From Larimichthys crocea (Eukaryota; Chordata; Actinopteri; Sciaenidae): a stretch of 64,000 bases of DNA. The notes beneath the pieces are model-generated. The model was not told where the DNA came from. It saw only the letters and a list, made by a program, of their open reading frames with translations, and searched no databases. Location of the stretch: NCBI RefSeq assembly GCF_000972845.2, contig NC_040033.1, positions 2,284,344-2,348,343 of the forward strand. The letters run 5' to 3'. A program made the position numbers and the translations under genes. Shown piece after piece: positions 13,173 to 24,625 of the stretch; positions within the stretch are counted from its first letter, which is position 1, and every line of letters begins with the position of its first letter.

Positions 13173-15400
13173 GTGAAGCTTATCTAACTTGTGCTGAAAA
13201 TTTTCCAATCATGTGTAAGCCAAAACTCTCAAATACTGACCCTAAAAGGGTGAATTTTTTGCAGCACAGTTACTGCATTGTATCACTTTGTGCAGACGTT
13301 CATGATATTTGGACCACATGAGAGTGTTTCATAATCTTGCGCAAGTACATTTCCTTATCTTGCTCCAACAACTTGAGCAAATTAAACTAATGCATTTGAA
13401 TAACTGAACTCCAGACCTTTGCTCAGTCTGGTGTTGTTCTACATGTGTTCTTCTTAAAACAAAAACTGCAGTGTTTAATTGAAATGCCTCACAGGCTTTT
13501 AAATTACCGGGAGCCCAAATCTATGAGAGGTTTAACAGAATGCTTTTTTTGTTTAGCTTTATTTGTCGAGGTGAGATTGATGCTGTTTGGACTCTGGAAA
13601 AATGAGTCATCATCCAAGAATTAGGAACAATAACAAACAAGGATTTATGGCTAAATTCCTGTGTCGCCTTTGTGTGTTCTTAATCTCAAACTGAACACGC
13701 GTTAATACACTCAGTCAAATCCATCACATTTCACTTAAAGTGTGCGATCAGATTTGTTTTGACTGCCACGTTCTCTCGCTGCCAAATCCTCGAACCTGGC
13801 AGGTTGTCAGGTTCCCGCAACTCTGTCCAATAAATAAGCAACTTGTGAATTCATGGGACGTGTTGTTTAGAGGACTCGACCAGTGTGAACTTTAACAAGG
13901 CAGAAAGAAAAATGCAGCTATATAAACATTCCTTCAATAGATGTGGACTTCACTGAACCATTTGTCCTCTTGCATCCTTCTTGACCTGTTTGTACTTGTC
14001 TTTTTACGAGTCACCAACACTGATCCCTGTTCAGTTACAGTACGTGACAAACGCTGTAAACGGCATGCAAATGTTGACATAAATGGTGTAATTGTTTCAT
14101 ACTGGATTACAGATCCAGAAGCAAAAAGCTCCAAACAAACCACATCTAAGTGACTATTTTCATTGTCAATTGATCTGAAATAAATTGAAATAAAAATTAA
14201 TGCTATATTTTATACAGAAAATGTTTTCTGCTTACAGTATTGACAGTAAAATTAACTGCCCTGAAGAATAGCTGTTGTTAAGTAACGTTACCAAATTTTA
14301 GTAGTGACTCATTTGCATACGTTAGCTACCTTTTGGCTAACGTTAACTTATGTTAACTCCATTTCCTATAATGCAACCAGCATCTTTTGTTAGTCACTCT
14401 GTGTCTAGAAAATGCCCATGTCTGTTAGCTGTAATCTCACTTTAGTAGTGACACATTAGCCAACGTTATCTGTCTTTAGTAGTGATACTTTGGCTAATGT
14501 CAGCTTACGTGACGCTACATTACGTTAGCTGCGCCGTTCAGAGATGCTCAGAGATGTGTAAACTTGGTGGAATGCCCTTGAGGTTCAATCTTTTTAAAGA
14601 TCTCGTTGTATATTCTGAGGGTGATTCATGCTTAATTAAATTATCTTTCACCATATCAGGGAGTGTCCCAGCACTGGGAGTTGTGAAGGAACTGGAGGGC
14701 ATTAAGAAACCAGTAACTAATTTTTGCCTCGAGGCCCCCAAAGCAGGTTAGTCTGGTCGTGATCGCAATCTTTAAATTCCTTGTGTTGTCCAAACAACAC
14801 ACCAAACCCCAAAGCTAATCGGTAAACAACCACAGGAAACAGAGGGAAGGGACAATGCTTGTAAATGTTTTCTGCTAATGAACTAGTTGATCAATCTTGT
14901 AATCCCCCTGATTGATTGATCAACTGATCTGAATACACTCGTGTTGTCATGCAAACTAAATAAATCTACAGTGGATAACATCCTGTGAGACTGAACCGGA
15001 AGTGAAGCAGACAATAGGTGTTAAGTTGCCACCTATATACAACTGTAAGCACGCATACAGTGGCCATAAATACTACATTTGATTGCCTGTCACAAAAACA
15101 CACAGCAGTAAAAAGGTTTACTGACATAAACTCTCATTTAACACAGTAATCCTGCAAGCAATTACGTTAGCAGAGAATTAAGTAACAGTCCAGCAGTGGC
15201 AAAAAAAAAACAGAGCGGATTACAAGTTTTTTTTTAATTCACAGAGGATGAAAAAGAGCTACGAACATGCAGCATAGAGTCCAAGTCAAATCCTACTGAT
15301 TTGACTGACATTGTGTAACCTTTGTAACGTAAATAACAGATTTTAAATCCTGTTGATCTACACTGACTACATTGTAATCATGTGAAAGGTGTTTCTGTCA
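13173..15400. other. Intergenic, no gene seen
   Basis: No supported gene. ACGTTAGCT-type words become frequent from 14280 to 14530, foreshadowing the satellite at 15.57 kb, but without clear periodicity here. Confidence 0.5.
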
Positions 15401-15419
15401 TTCGTACGTCTGTTCTCAC

Positions 15420-16590
15420 ACTATGTAACTTTGGGCTCCGGGTCGGGAGAAGTACGTAACGCTTTACGGCAGTAAGTCACACACCACCAACTATTTCACT
15501 GATTTTAGTGAAACTGGATCATATTTTAATCGAGAAAATGTTTTTTTAAAAAACAAACAAACAGTTAAATGAACTGCTGTGTAATACAGCTGCCGTTAGC
15601 TCACATTAGCCAACTTTACTAGCAACATGTTAGCTAACGTAAGCAAACTTTACTAGCGACATGTTAGCTAACGTTAACTTAGAAACAGTCAAAAAAAATA
15701 AACTGATATAAACAACAGCTACTGTTAGCTAATGTAAACAAACTTTACTCATGACAAGTTAGCTAACGTTAGCTTAGAAACAGTCAAAAATAAATAAACT
15801 GATATGAACTACAGCTACTGTTAGCTAACGTAAGCAAACTTACTCATGACAAGTTAGCAAATGTTAGCTTAGACAGTAAAATGAACTGCTGTGTAATACA
15901 GCTGCCGTTAGCTCACATTAGCCAACTTTACTAGCAACATGTTAGCTAACGTAAGCAAACTTTACTAGCGACATGTTAGCTAACGTTAACTTAGAAACAG
16001 TCAAAAAAAATAAACTGATATAAACAACAGCTACTGTTAGCTAATGTAAACAAACTTTACTCATGACAAGTTAGCTAACGTTAGCTTAGAAACAGTCAAA
16101 AATAAATAAACTGATATGAACTACAGCTACTGTTAGCTAACGTAAGCAAACTTACTCATGACAAGTTAGCAAATGTTAGCTTAGACAGTAAAATAAACTG
16201 TTGTGTAATACAGCTGCCGTTAGCTCACATTAGCCAACTTTACTAGCAACATGTTAGCTAACGTGAGCAAACTTTACTAGTGACATGTTAGCTAACGTTA
16301 ACTTAGAAACAGTCAAAAAAAAAACTGATATGAACTTTAGCTACTGTTAGCTAACGTAAGAAAACTTTACTCATGACAAGTTAGCAAATGTTTACTTAGA
16401 GAGTAAAATAAACTGTCGTGAACTATAGCTGCCGTTAGCTCACATTAGCCAACTTTACTAACAACATGTTAGCTAATGTGAGCAAACTTTACTAGCGATA
16501 TGTTAGCTAACTTAAGCAAACTTTACTCATGACAAGTTAGCAAATGTTAGCTTAGACCGTAAAAATAAACTGCTGGCAAACTGTAGCTGC
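15420..16590 (+). repeat. 312 bp higher-order tandem repeat built from GTTAGCTAAC subunits
   Basis: The words GAACTGCTGTGTAATACAGC start at about 15571 and again at about 15883, and a variant starts near 16195, giving a 312 bp period. The first two units look identical over their whole length by eye. Each unit holds about three ~100 bp subunits with AGCTACTGTTAGCTAACGTA, CAAACTTTACTCATGACAAG and TTAGAAACAGTCAAAAA words. Later units are shortened and more diverged. The head (15420-15568) carries the family B words ACTATTTCACTGATTTTAGT and GAAACTGGATCATATTTTA, so the array appears to be an internal expansion of family B. Confidence 0.85.
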
Positions 16591-16860
16591 TGTTAGCTCA
16601 GTTCGTTAGCTGGGCTGCTGTTTGTGCCACTGGGAAGAGGAGGTTTTTTTTAGGGAATGCTGTGATTTGATTGGTAGCAGAGCCAATGTTGTGCCAGAAC
16701 AGGAGCTGGGTACACGAGCAGTGTAACCAGGCTCGGCAGCCTCTATGGAGATAATGACAGAGGCAGAAAAGACCGAAGAGGACGTTGACAAAGGACGCTA
16801 GGAAGAGAGAGCCGTCGGACAAGAGTAAATCTGGGACTGACAAATCCATAGAGGACGATG
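16591..16860 (+). repeat. Family B core, copy 2, at the right edge of the 312 bp array
   Basis: Contains TGCCAGAACAGGAGCTGGGT, GTGTAACCAGGCTCGGCAGC, GACCGAAGAGGACGTTGACA and GTAAATCTGGGACTGACAAA in the same order as copy 1. It directly follows the last GTTAGCT subunit, which ties array and element together. Confidence 0.75.
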
Positions 16861-17410
16861 AAGATCATTCACAGGGTCAAAAATCAAATCCAAAACTCAA
16901 ACAACACACTGCTTTGAGCAAAGCATTAAACGTCCTGTGACAAATCTGGCTTATCAGGTCTGATTCTGCATCACCGGGGAGAGGAAACAAGCCTGATTGA
17001 CGAGTAAAGAAGCTTTCTGACACATAAAAAAACAGAAGATAATGGAGCACAAATCCCTTTTTGTAGGACTGCAGAAGTGAGGTACAGTAAAAGTTTTTAA
17101 CCCCCGAGACAATCACCACAACAAAGGGTGATAATGACATTAGGGTACATGAAGGAGGAGGTGCAGGAATCCAGATAACAACACAAAGGAGGTCAAAAAA
17201 AAAAGAAAAGAAAGAGGAGGGGGGGGACCTTAAACTAAATTAAATGCTCTTTAATTTCCAATCATGCATTTCAATGCAAAAGACACAAAGAGATTGCTGC
17301 TCCCCACCTCTCACTGTAAAAAACACACAAAGAAATGCAACTTTGTTCCTGCGACCACACTCGGTGCAATAAATCATCCTCTCTTCTTTTTTTAAAGGAT
17401 AAATCAGGAG
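16861..17410. other. No gene seen; flank of GC-rich island
   Basis: Unique-looking sequence with a purine-rich run near 17195-17225. Open frames here read into the adjacent GC-rich island on the minus strand and have no recognisable content. Confidence 0.4.
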
Positions 17411-17415
17411 CTCAC

Positions 17416-17690
17416 CTTTTGTTAGTTCCCGTGTTGGATCACAGCAGCTGTCCGCTGTCCTTCCACCCCCTCTCTGTCTGTGGGTGTCTGTCCGCTCCTC
17501 CGTGCATTTAATCGGGGCAGTAGCAGCAGCAAGCAGCGGCGGTGGTGGTTGCGAAATTGTTGATGCGCGCTTCGCCTTGTTTGGTGGGCGGCGTGGCTGC
17601 TCGCTGTTTTCTTCCTCAAAAAACACACCGAAAAAAAGCCCTCCCACTCCGGCTGCACAGGCTCAGCCTCCCTCCTGAGCGCGGATACGC
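17416..17690 (-). other. Candidate noncoding first exon (minus strand) with strong splice donor
   Basis: On the minus strand the island runs into AACTAACAAAAG|GTGAGC, a near-consensus 5' splice site with the exon ending at 17416. Upstream sequence is GC-rich, with CAG/CCG triplet stretches and a compositional switch to AT-rich DNA past the donor, as seen for 5'UTR exons. Two minus frames cover it but encode low-complexity R/P/T/H-rich peptides I do not recognise. No downstream coding exon was found to the left, so it may be a lncRNA, a first exon of a gene beyond the window, or a chance donor. Confidence 0.35.
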
Positions 17691-17940
17691 CCTCTCACTG
17701 GAGGAGGAGGAGGAGGAGGAGAAATGTTGCCCGTGTGTACGCGCGTTCATCCGGAGGCTTCAGGTGGAAATAAAACCATGTCACTACAGGCTGTGTGTGT
17801 GGAGGGTAGGAGGAGGGGGGCCCGTGGTGTGATGTGATGTCTGGCCGGCGGTGAGCAGCCCCAGCAGGGTAGATAGGAGTCCTGCTGCACCGCTGCGCTC
17901 CGCTGGATCCGACTGCGCTGTAAAAAATGTCCATCCTGTG
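17430..17940. promoter_or_regulatory. GC- and CpG-rich island, possible promoter
   Basis: CpG-containing words (GCGCGC, CGGCGG, GCGCGG, ACGCGCG, GGCCGGCGG) are concentrated here against an AT-rich background, with a (GGA)n run near 17699-17721. Vertebrate promoters commonly look like this. Combined with the minus-strand donor at 17416 it is the best promoter candidate in the left half of the window. Confidence 0.45.
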
Positions 17941-17964
17941 ACATGATATGGCTTTTGTGGTGTC

Positions 17965-19480
17965 TGACAGTTTTTAAAGCGACATTGTGTGACTTTTTCC
18001 CCATAAAATAACACATTTAATTAATTAAATCACGTTTATGAAGCTGTATACGTAACTTTGTGATCACCCGCGAGAAGTACGTACAGCACATTTCAAGAAC
18101 CGCCAATTTATCTCACTGATTTTGGTGAAATTGGGTCATATTTTATGAAGAAAATGTTTCCTGCTTACCGTAAAGACACCAAAATAAACTGCTGTGAGCT
18201 GTAGCTGCTGTTAGATAACTTAAGTAGTCTTACGTTAGCTAATTTTAGCTCAGTTTGTCAGCCAAACTAAAAATAACACATTTAAAATCACGTTTATGAA
18301 GCTGTATACGTAACTTTGTGATCACCCGCGAGAAGTACGTAACACGTTATGGCACAAGTCACAAACCGCCAATTTATTTCACTGATTTTGGTGAAATTGG
18401 CTCATATTTTATGAAGAAAGTGTTTCCTGCTTACCGTAAAGACACTAAAATAAACTGTTGTTAACTGTAGCTGCTGTTAGATAACTTAAGTAGTCTTACG
18501 TTAGCTAATTTTAGCTCGGTTTGTCAGCCAAACTAAAAATAACACATTTAAAATCACACCCGCGAGAAGTACACAACACGTTATGGCACAAGTCACGAAC
18601 CGCCAATTTATTTCACTGATTTTTATTGAAATTGGGTCATATTTTATGGAGTAAAATGTTTTCTGCTTACTGTAAAAACACAAACTGCCGTGAATTGTAG
18701 CTGCTGTTAGCTAACTTAAGTAGTCTTACGTTAGCTTACGTTAGCAAATTTTAGCTCAGTTTGTCAGCCAAACTAAAAATAACACATTTAAAATTTATGA
18801 AGCTGTATACGTAACTTTGTGATCAACCGCCAGATGTACGTAACGTTACGGCACAAGCCACGAACCGCCAATTTATTTTACTGATTTTTATTTAAGTTGG
18901 GTCATATTTTATGGAGAAAATGTTGTCTGCTTACAGTAAAGACACTAAAATAAACTGCCGTGAACTGTAGCTGCTGTTAGATAACTTAAGTACTCTTACG
19001 TTAGCCAATTTTAGCTCAGTTTGTCAGCCAAACTAAAACTAGATCATATTTCATAGAGAAAAATGTTTCCTGCTTACAGAAACGACACTAAAATAAACTG
19101 CCGTGAACTGTAGCTGCTGTTAGTTAACGTTAGCAAACCTTAGCAGTGGCACGTTAGCTTATGTTATATGTTGTAACGTTAGCCCAGTTTGTTAGCCAGG
19201 CTGAAACTGGATCATATTTTGTGGAGAAAAAATGTTTCCTGCTTACCGTAAAGACACTAAAATAAACTTCTGTGAGCTGTAGCTGCTGTTAGATAACTTA
19301 AGTAGTCTTACGTTAGCTATTTTTAGCTCAGTTTGTCAGCCAAACTAAAAATAACACATTTAAAATCACGTTTATGAAGCTGTATACGTAACTTTGTGCA
19401 TCCGGTACGATCACCCGCGAGAAGTAGCTGTTGTTAGCTAACGTAAGTAGTCAGTATTTTATAGATACAGCTAACATGAG
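17965..19480 (+). repeat. ~258 bp tandem array related to family B
   Basis: CACGTTTATGAAGCTGTATA occurs at 18031 and 18289 (period 258), with variants near 18791 and 19367; shortened units lie between. Each unit contains GAGAAGTACGTAAC, GCCAATTTATTTCACTGATT, TTCCTGCTTACCGTAAAGAC and AGCTGCTGTTAGATAACTTA. The unit corresponds to the left half of family B, so this is a second expansion of the element using a different segment from the 15.57 kb array. About five to six copies, several with internal deletions. Confidence 0.82.
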
Positions 19481-19489
19481 CTAAATTTA

Positions 19490-19610
19490 CGTTAGCCCAG
19501 AGCAACACGGGAATGTTAGTGTTTGTACCTCAGGTGTCTTGGACCACTAAGAAGACGAGGTTTTCAGGCGAATGCTAACGGGGAGCAGAGGCAGTCCAGA
19601 GTGCCGTTCA
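19490..19610 (+). repeat. Family B core, copy 3, closing the 258 bp array
   Basis: ATGTTAGTGTTTGTACCTCA, TCTTGGACCACTAAGAAGAC and GGGGAGCAGAGGCAGTCCAG follow the last array unit. The right part of the element is truncated here and replaced by unrelated sequence. Confidence 0.65.
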
Positions 19611-19629
19611 TGTTTAAGTCCCAATGAGA

Positions 19630-19900
19630 CACATGCTTTATGTCTTTGGCCTGAATCCCCCCTCTGGTTGACCCACTTGTCCAGGAGTCCTTCTGGTCAG
19701 CCCAAATGTGTCCATGTTCACCCAAGTGCCTAATGCCCCTCTGGATGATCCAATCATCTCTTTTGGTCAGCACAATTGCCCCCTCTGGTTGGCCTATTTG
19801 CTCACCCAGGTGCTTTTATTGCCATCCAGTTGTCCCTCTGGTCTCCCTAAATGCCCCACTTGTTTACCCAAATGCCCAATGATCCGATTGCGCCTTCTGT
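19630..19900. repeat. Degenerate minisatellite of CTCTGGT...CCCA units
   Basis: The motif YCTSTGGTTGRCCCACTTG-like recurs at irregular 30-55 bp spacing (near 19660, 19691, 19738, 19787, 19836). Units are diverged, so this is an old array. Confidence 0.5.
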
Positions 19901-20574
19901 TGTCCATATTTCCTGGAGCAGAAGGAGTTTAAATATAGAGAAAGTGTGATATATTTATAGTCAATATAACATATTCATTGCATTTATTAAATATAAAACA
20001 CCAAACATATATTTTAATCATAGGAGTCATCCCATCTGCAACGTACGTCTACGTAAAAGGAGGGTTGTGTCATTGTAATATATTCAGAACAACAGTCAGT
20101 GCTAATCAGTTCATTAAATACAGCGAAATGACTAATTCATTAAACAAGCTTTAGAAAGCTTTTGTATGTTAACACAGTCACGCTGTCTTCAAATGAACCA
20201 TGGAGAAAATTATGAACAAAGTCACCGATGTTAAAATATTGTAAGTATTTTTAAATTTTTGACACATTTTCTTGAACAAATCAAAAAACATTTGATGAAC
20301 ACATGGCACCATGTGGATATTTAAAGCGTTTTCTCTTGGAAAAAAAGTGAAGTAAATACACTTATTTTCAATGGACTTTTACATGTTTGGGAAAGAGGTT
20401 GCTTTATCAAAACTGAAATGACGTCTTCGTACCACGTAGCACGAGAATCCATCTTACCAGGCTTCGAGTTAGGTGCTTGTGTCCGAACACAGTGGTTACG
20501 GATCAATCAGCGTCCTATCAGGAGGTAATGGCAGCCAAGGTGTGAACTACTGGCATGGTTTTAAGATGGTTTTA

Positions 20575-20790
20575 CCATAAGCTGTATAAAACATGGACAT
20601 CGTATCTGTGACGGGCTTCTGAAGAGTCACTGAGAAGCTCAGTCTGGTCGTCTCCGTCTTTACAGTCCTACCTCCACCTGGTTGCTCAAACAAGCCACCT
20701 GTAACAGCACTTACCTGTCAATTAAATCGTCCACGCAATTAATTCTGCATAACTTTAAGTCTTAATATAATCTGAACAGGTGAGTTGTTG
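20575..20790 (+). repeat. Family A dispersed repeat, copy 1 (partial)
   Basis: Contains TGCTCAAACAAGCCACCTGT, TTAATATAATCTGAACAGGT and GAGTTGT, matching the longer copy at 27.7 kb. I recognise this as a common percomorph interspersed repeat; its class is not evident from the sequence. The right half is missing. Confidence 0.75.
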
Positions 20791-20994
20791 ACAGCCACGT
20801 TACCACTTGGTGAACACTGGAGGCTTTTCTTGATGTTTTCGCTCTTCAGGAAGAGTTTGATTGTGTGTCATGGTTCATTGACGTAGTTGGTTGAGGTTCA
20901 GCCGTGGTAGTACTTCAGTTTTGTATAAAACAGTGCGGTCAGGGTAACACTGCACCAGATTTGTAACAAAAATGTATCTAATGTTAACTTTAAT

Positions 20995-21115
20995 GACCTT
21001 TTTTAGAGTATTGGCAAGAAGATTCCTGGTTCGAATCCCCCTACTGTGATCAGCTTCAGGCTCCTCCGGTGTGACCCCCGATAAGGACATGAACAGTCAT
21101 GTAAAATGGATGGAC
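20995..21115 (+). repeat. tRNA-derived SINE-like fragment
   Basis: A good B-box-like word, GGTTCGAATCCCC, at 21028-21040 is preceded by GCAAGAAGATTCCT and followed downstream by GTAAAATGGATGGAC, the usual tail region of a widespread fish SINE-like repeat (SAAGAAGGTYCTGGGTTCGAATC...AAAATGGATGGA). The A-box half is lost. Confidence 0.55.
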
Positions 21116-21559
21116 CTTTTTTTAAGACTGACATTTTTTACAGTGCGTGGCTGCTCTCTGAAGTAAACGTGAGAGTGTTTTCTCTGTGATAAGTCAAGTT
21201 AGGACAGATTCGCCTTATTTAGACAAGAGTATCTCACACAGCCACGGACAACAGGGTGTATAGAGCTTTAACATCAACACGTAGAGCGCTCTGCCAGTAA
21301 AAATGATATTTAATATAACAAACCAGACGAGAGTAGACTATTCCCAAATCCTCGAAGGTGATAAAAATATACGATGAAGTCGGTATTAATCCTCGACACG
21401 TCTTCGCTGCTCTTCTGGGAGTTGTATAACGATCTGTCTGCGACGGAGCTCCGGTTCGCTCTAAAAATCATCCGACTGACCGGAGTATCATTAAAATTAG
21501 TAGCGATTTTGGGGTTAAATTATTAAAAAGGAACCCCGAGGATGCGTTTAAGGTGCTAT

Positions 21560-22310
21560 ATTTATATACACGAGTGTGTTTGAATATCTTAAAAGCTACC
21601 TGAGCTGCAGGCCTGAGCTTCAGTCCCTCTGGAGTTCACTGACGGTGTCGCTGCAGCGTAAGCAGCCTTTTGATATATTTGCTTTAATTATGGAGGATAA
21701 TGAATTAAAATTTGTGATGCATCAAGGCTCTGAAATGGCAACCCCACCCCCGGAGACACGTAAATGCCTGATACGGCTTCGGGGCTCCGAGGGGAGTTTG
21801 GGAAATCTTCTGCAAGATTGAGCTGATGGAAATAGATCGAGGCCTCTCTGAAATGCTAATGTTGACTTTTGGTGCCTAATTCTGGCTGCAGCTCATGGGA
21901 CGCACCGAGCTGCAGCGTCCCACTGGTTCAGTTATAAATCGAGATAGAGCGAGAGCGAGACTCATTCCCAGGGAGAGTAACGCTAACCTTTAGCTTACCC
22001 TCAGATAAACGCTGCACATTTTGTTCAACGCTAACAGCAACAAATTGTGCTTCCGAGATCAATCGCGTGGAACAAAAAGGGAAAACATTCGGAGAGCAGA
22101 AAAGAATTATCCCGAGCACGAGTTCTGCTCTCCGTCGACATCCATATTCTGTCCGCCCACGTGTTAGCCCGAGCCGCCGGCAATTAATTAAAGCAACCAC
22201 ATGCACCGCTCAGCCGGCTTGTCAGGCCTGCCAGTCATCAGAGCGGCGTGACAATGATCTGACCATCACCGGCTTAATTGGCATTCGGAGGACACGCTCT
22301 GCTCCTTGAC
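21560..22310. other. Unique block, candidate conserved noncoding elements
   Basis: Repeat-free stretch with AT-rich homeodomain-like words, such as TTTAATTATGGAGGATAATG near 21685 and GGCAATTAATTAAAGCAACC near 22178, set in balanced-GC sequence. A plus frame (21576-21821) and a minus frame (21928-22206) cross it but neither looks like protein. The appearance is that of vertebrate enhancer-type conserved elements; this is inference only. Confidence 0.3.
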
Positions 22311-22529
22311 TGTAGACTGAGTAAACACACGACATTCAGGCAGGATGCAACCTTCAGTCCTCGTTTCACTTGATCAATAACCCCCGCAACACCACGTCTG
22401 ACGGGGAGGAACAGCTGAGCGTCGTTTAACCTCCGTGTTTATGTCGAATGGACAGGTTTGTATTTTTACAGCTTCTAAACACTGAACACTGCATAGAAAT
22501 TCATATTTTTGTCATTTAGCATCTGTCCA

Positions 22530-22690
22530 TTGAGGCTGCTGAGCCCGGTTACATTGCTTGCTTACCCAGCTCCTGTTCTGGCACGACACTAGCTCCACTC
22601 CCTGTCAGCATGTCCCTACTTCCTCTTCTTGGTGCTCCAAAACTCCTGTGGTACAAACACTAACACTCCCAGGCAATCCGGGTAACGAAT
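22530..22690 (-). repeat. Family B core, copy 4 (minus)
   Basis: GCTGCTGAGCCCGGTTACAT, CCCAGCTCCTGTTCTGGCAC and GGTACAAACACTAACACTCC are reverse complements of family B core words. It leads directly into the 23 bp minisatellite, so the expansion again lies at the same internal position of the element. Confidence 0.78.
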
Positions 22691-23390
22691 ATTAGCTAAC
22701 GTATGACTACTAAAGTTTGCTAATGTTAGCTAACAGAAGCGATAGTTCACAGCAGTTCATTTTACTATCTCTACTGTGCATTAGCTAACCAGCTAACAAA
22801 CTGAGCTAACGGCAGCTAACAAACTGAGCTACCAGCAGCTAACAACCTGAGCTAACAGCAGCTAACAACCTGAGCTAACAGCAGCTAACAAACTGAGCTA
22901 CCAGCAGCTAACAACCTGAGCTAACAGCAGCTAACAAACTGAGCTAACAGCACCTAAAAAACTGAGCTAACGTTAGCTAAAAGTAGGCAACAACCTGAGC
23001 TAACAGCAGCTAACCAGCGAACAAACTGAGCTAATAGCAGCTAACAAACTGAGCTAACAGCAGCTAACAAACTGAGCTAACAGCAGCTAACAAACTGAGC
23101 TAACGGCAGCTAACAAACTGAGCTAACATTAGCTAACAGGCAACAAACTGAGCTAACAGCAGCTAACAAACTGAGCTAACAGTAGCTAACAAACTGAGCT
23201 AACGGCAGCTAACAAACTGAGCTAACATTAACTAACAGCAGCTAACAAACTGAGCTAATGGTAGCTAACTGAGCTAACATTAACTAACAGCAGCTAACAA
23301 ACTGAGCTAACGGTAGCTAACAAACTGAGCTAACGGTAGCTAACGAACTGAGCTAACATGAGCTAACAGCAGCTACAGTTGTCAGCAGTT
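22691..23390. repeat. 23 bp minisatellite (AGCTAACAAACTGAGCTAACAGC)n
   Basis: About 25-30 variants of a 23 bp unit made of AGCTAACAAACTG and AGCTAACAGC blocks run without interruption, with some 11-12 bp half units. It sits inside a family B copy, between the core at 22.53 kb and the words CTCTGTCCATCAGGAAACTC near 23406. No protein coding is expected. Confidence 0.9.
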
Positions 23391-23399
23391 CTCTCTGCA

Positions 23400-24315
23400 G
23401 TACTTCTCTGTCCATCAGGAAACTCTGTAAATAAAAAAAAGTTACATGGTGTGAGAACAGATGTACAGATGACAGAGACACTGTTCAGTGCGGCATCAGT
23501 CTGTAACAGCTTCAGTGTCACACGGTGGTTTCTGTTCAGCTAATCATCCTCGTGCTCTTCAGTCGTCCAGTCCGTGATCCATCATCGAGGACTTTCCAAT
23601 CCCGTCTTGGAGGGCGATGATGAGGAGCTCTGAGGAAGGAGCTGCCACCTGCTGTGGCAGTCGATTTGGCATCAGCTCTTACATGTATTCATGAATTAAA
23701 GATGTTTTCTGAATGAGCGACTCCTAAAACACTCTTTGCAAACTTTGTCTTCCATCAGCCCCAAAAAGGCTTCTTGCTCTTCCAAGTGCATCTTGGCTCT
23801 TTTTCATGAAAGCCGAGGTCCAAACATTTGTCCTCTGCAGCTGCACAGTCACAGTTAGTCCGAGCATTCATAACGCTTCTGCATCTTTCGGCTCTCAGGA
23901 ACAAAAATATATATTTAATTCAGAGCGTTTACAGCTTATTTAATCGCTCCCTCGCATCTGTTCGGTGTCTGCGATCAACTCATCTTTATTGTCTGCTGGT
24001 GTAATTTCTGTCTGTCACATTCAGACGACCTGATGTTACAGCTGATCTATAATCAGCATAATTGAAACAGCCCGCCAGGTGTTTTTTTTTTCTTTTTTCT
24101 TTAATGTTTCTAAACATTACGGGACAGTCGGGATGCTGTTTGTCATGAGTAATTACTGCTGATTGCAGTGAGGAAGGATGTGTTTGCATGATGATCATGA
24201 TTGTTGCTGTTGTTTATATTTCAGGGTCATTGTAGAGTCACTGTACATGCCTCACTGGCATTTGAGCATTTGGTTTTGGACCAAGCAGCATACTGCATGA
24301 AACCAATGTGGAGGT
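23400..24315. other. No gene seen
   Basis: The left 100 bp are the remaining end of family B (TCAGGAAACTCTGTAAAT, TTACATGGTGTGAGAACAG). The rest is unique-looking noncoding sequence; a TTTTTTTTTCTTTTTTC run occurs near 24080. Confidence 0.45.
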
Positions 24316-24317
24316 GT

Positions 24318-24625
24318 TCAAAAACTGCAGTTCCTCAAACGTCCACTTGAGGCTGGCTCCAGAAGTGAGTCAGTCTCCATAAGTCCCCATGTTCAAATGT
24401 GAAATAAACATGTTTACAGCCTGGTACAAAAAACAGTTTTGGTATCTGTAGCTAATTTCCCCGTTCATGACAACTGTACTGAGGGTGAATTTATATACGA
24501 CTCACCTGTTCACAATATATTGAGGCTTAAAGTTATGCAGGATTAAGGGCGTGGATGCTTTGATTGACAGGTGGGTGTGGTTACAGGTGATACCAGGCGT
24601 CATTCAATCCACGTCTTTGTCGATT
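24318..24625 (-). repeat. Family A dispersed repeat, copy 2 (minus)
   Basis: CTGCAGTTCCTCAAACGTCC, GGCTGGCTCCAGAAGTGAGT, ATAAACATGTTTACAGCCTG and GACTCACCTGTTCACAATAT are reverse complements of family A. Near full length compared with the 27.7 kb copy. Confidence 0.8.

Noticed and set aside
22691..23390. CRISPR-like array
   Set aside because: Units are contiguous with no unique spacers, in a vertebrate genome; it is a minisatellite.
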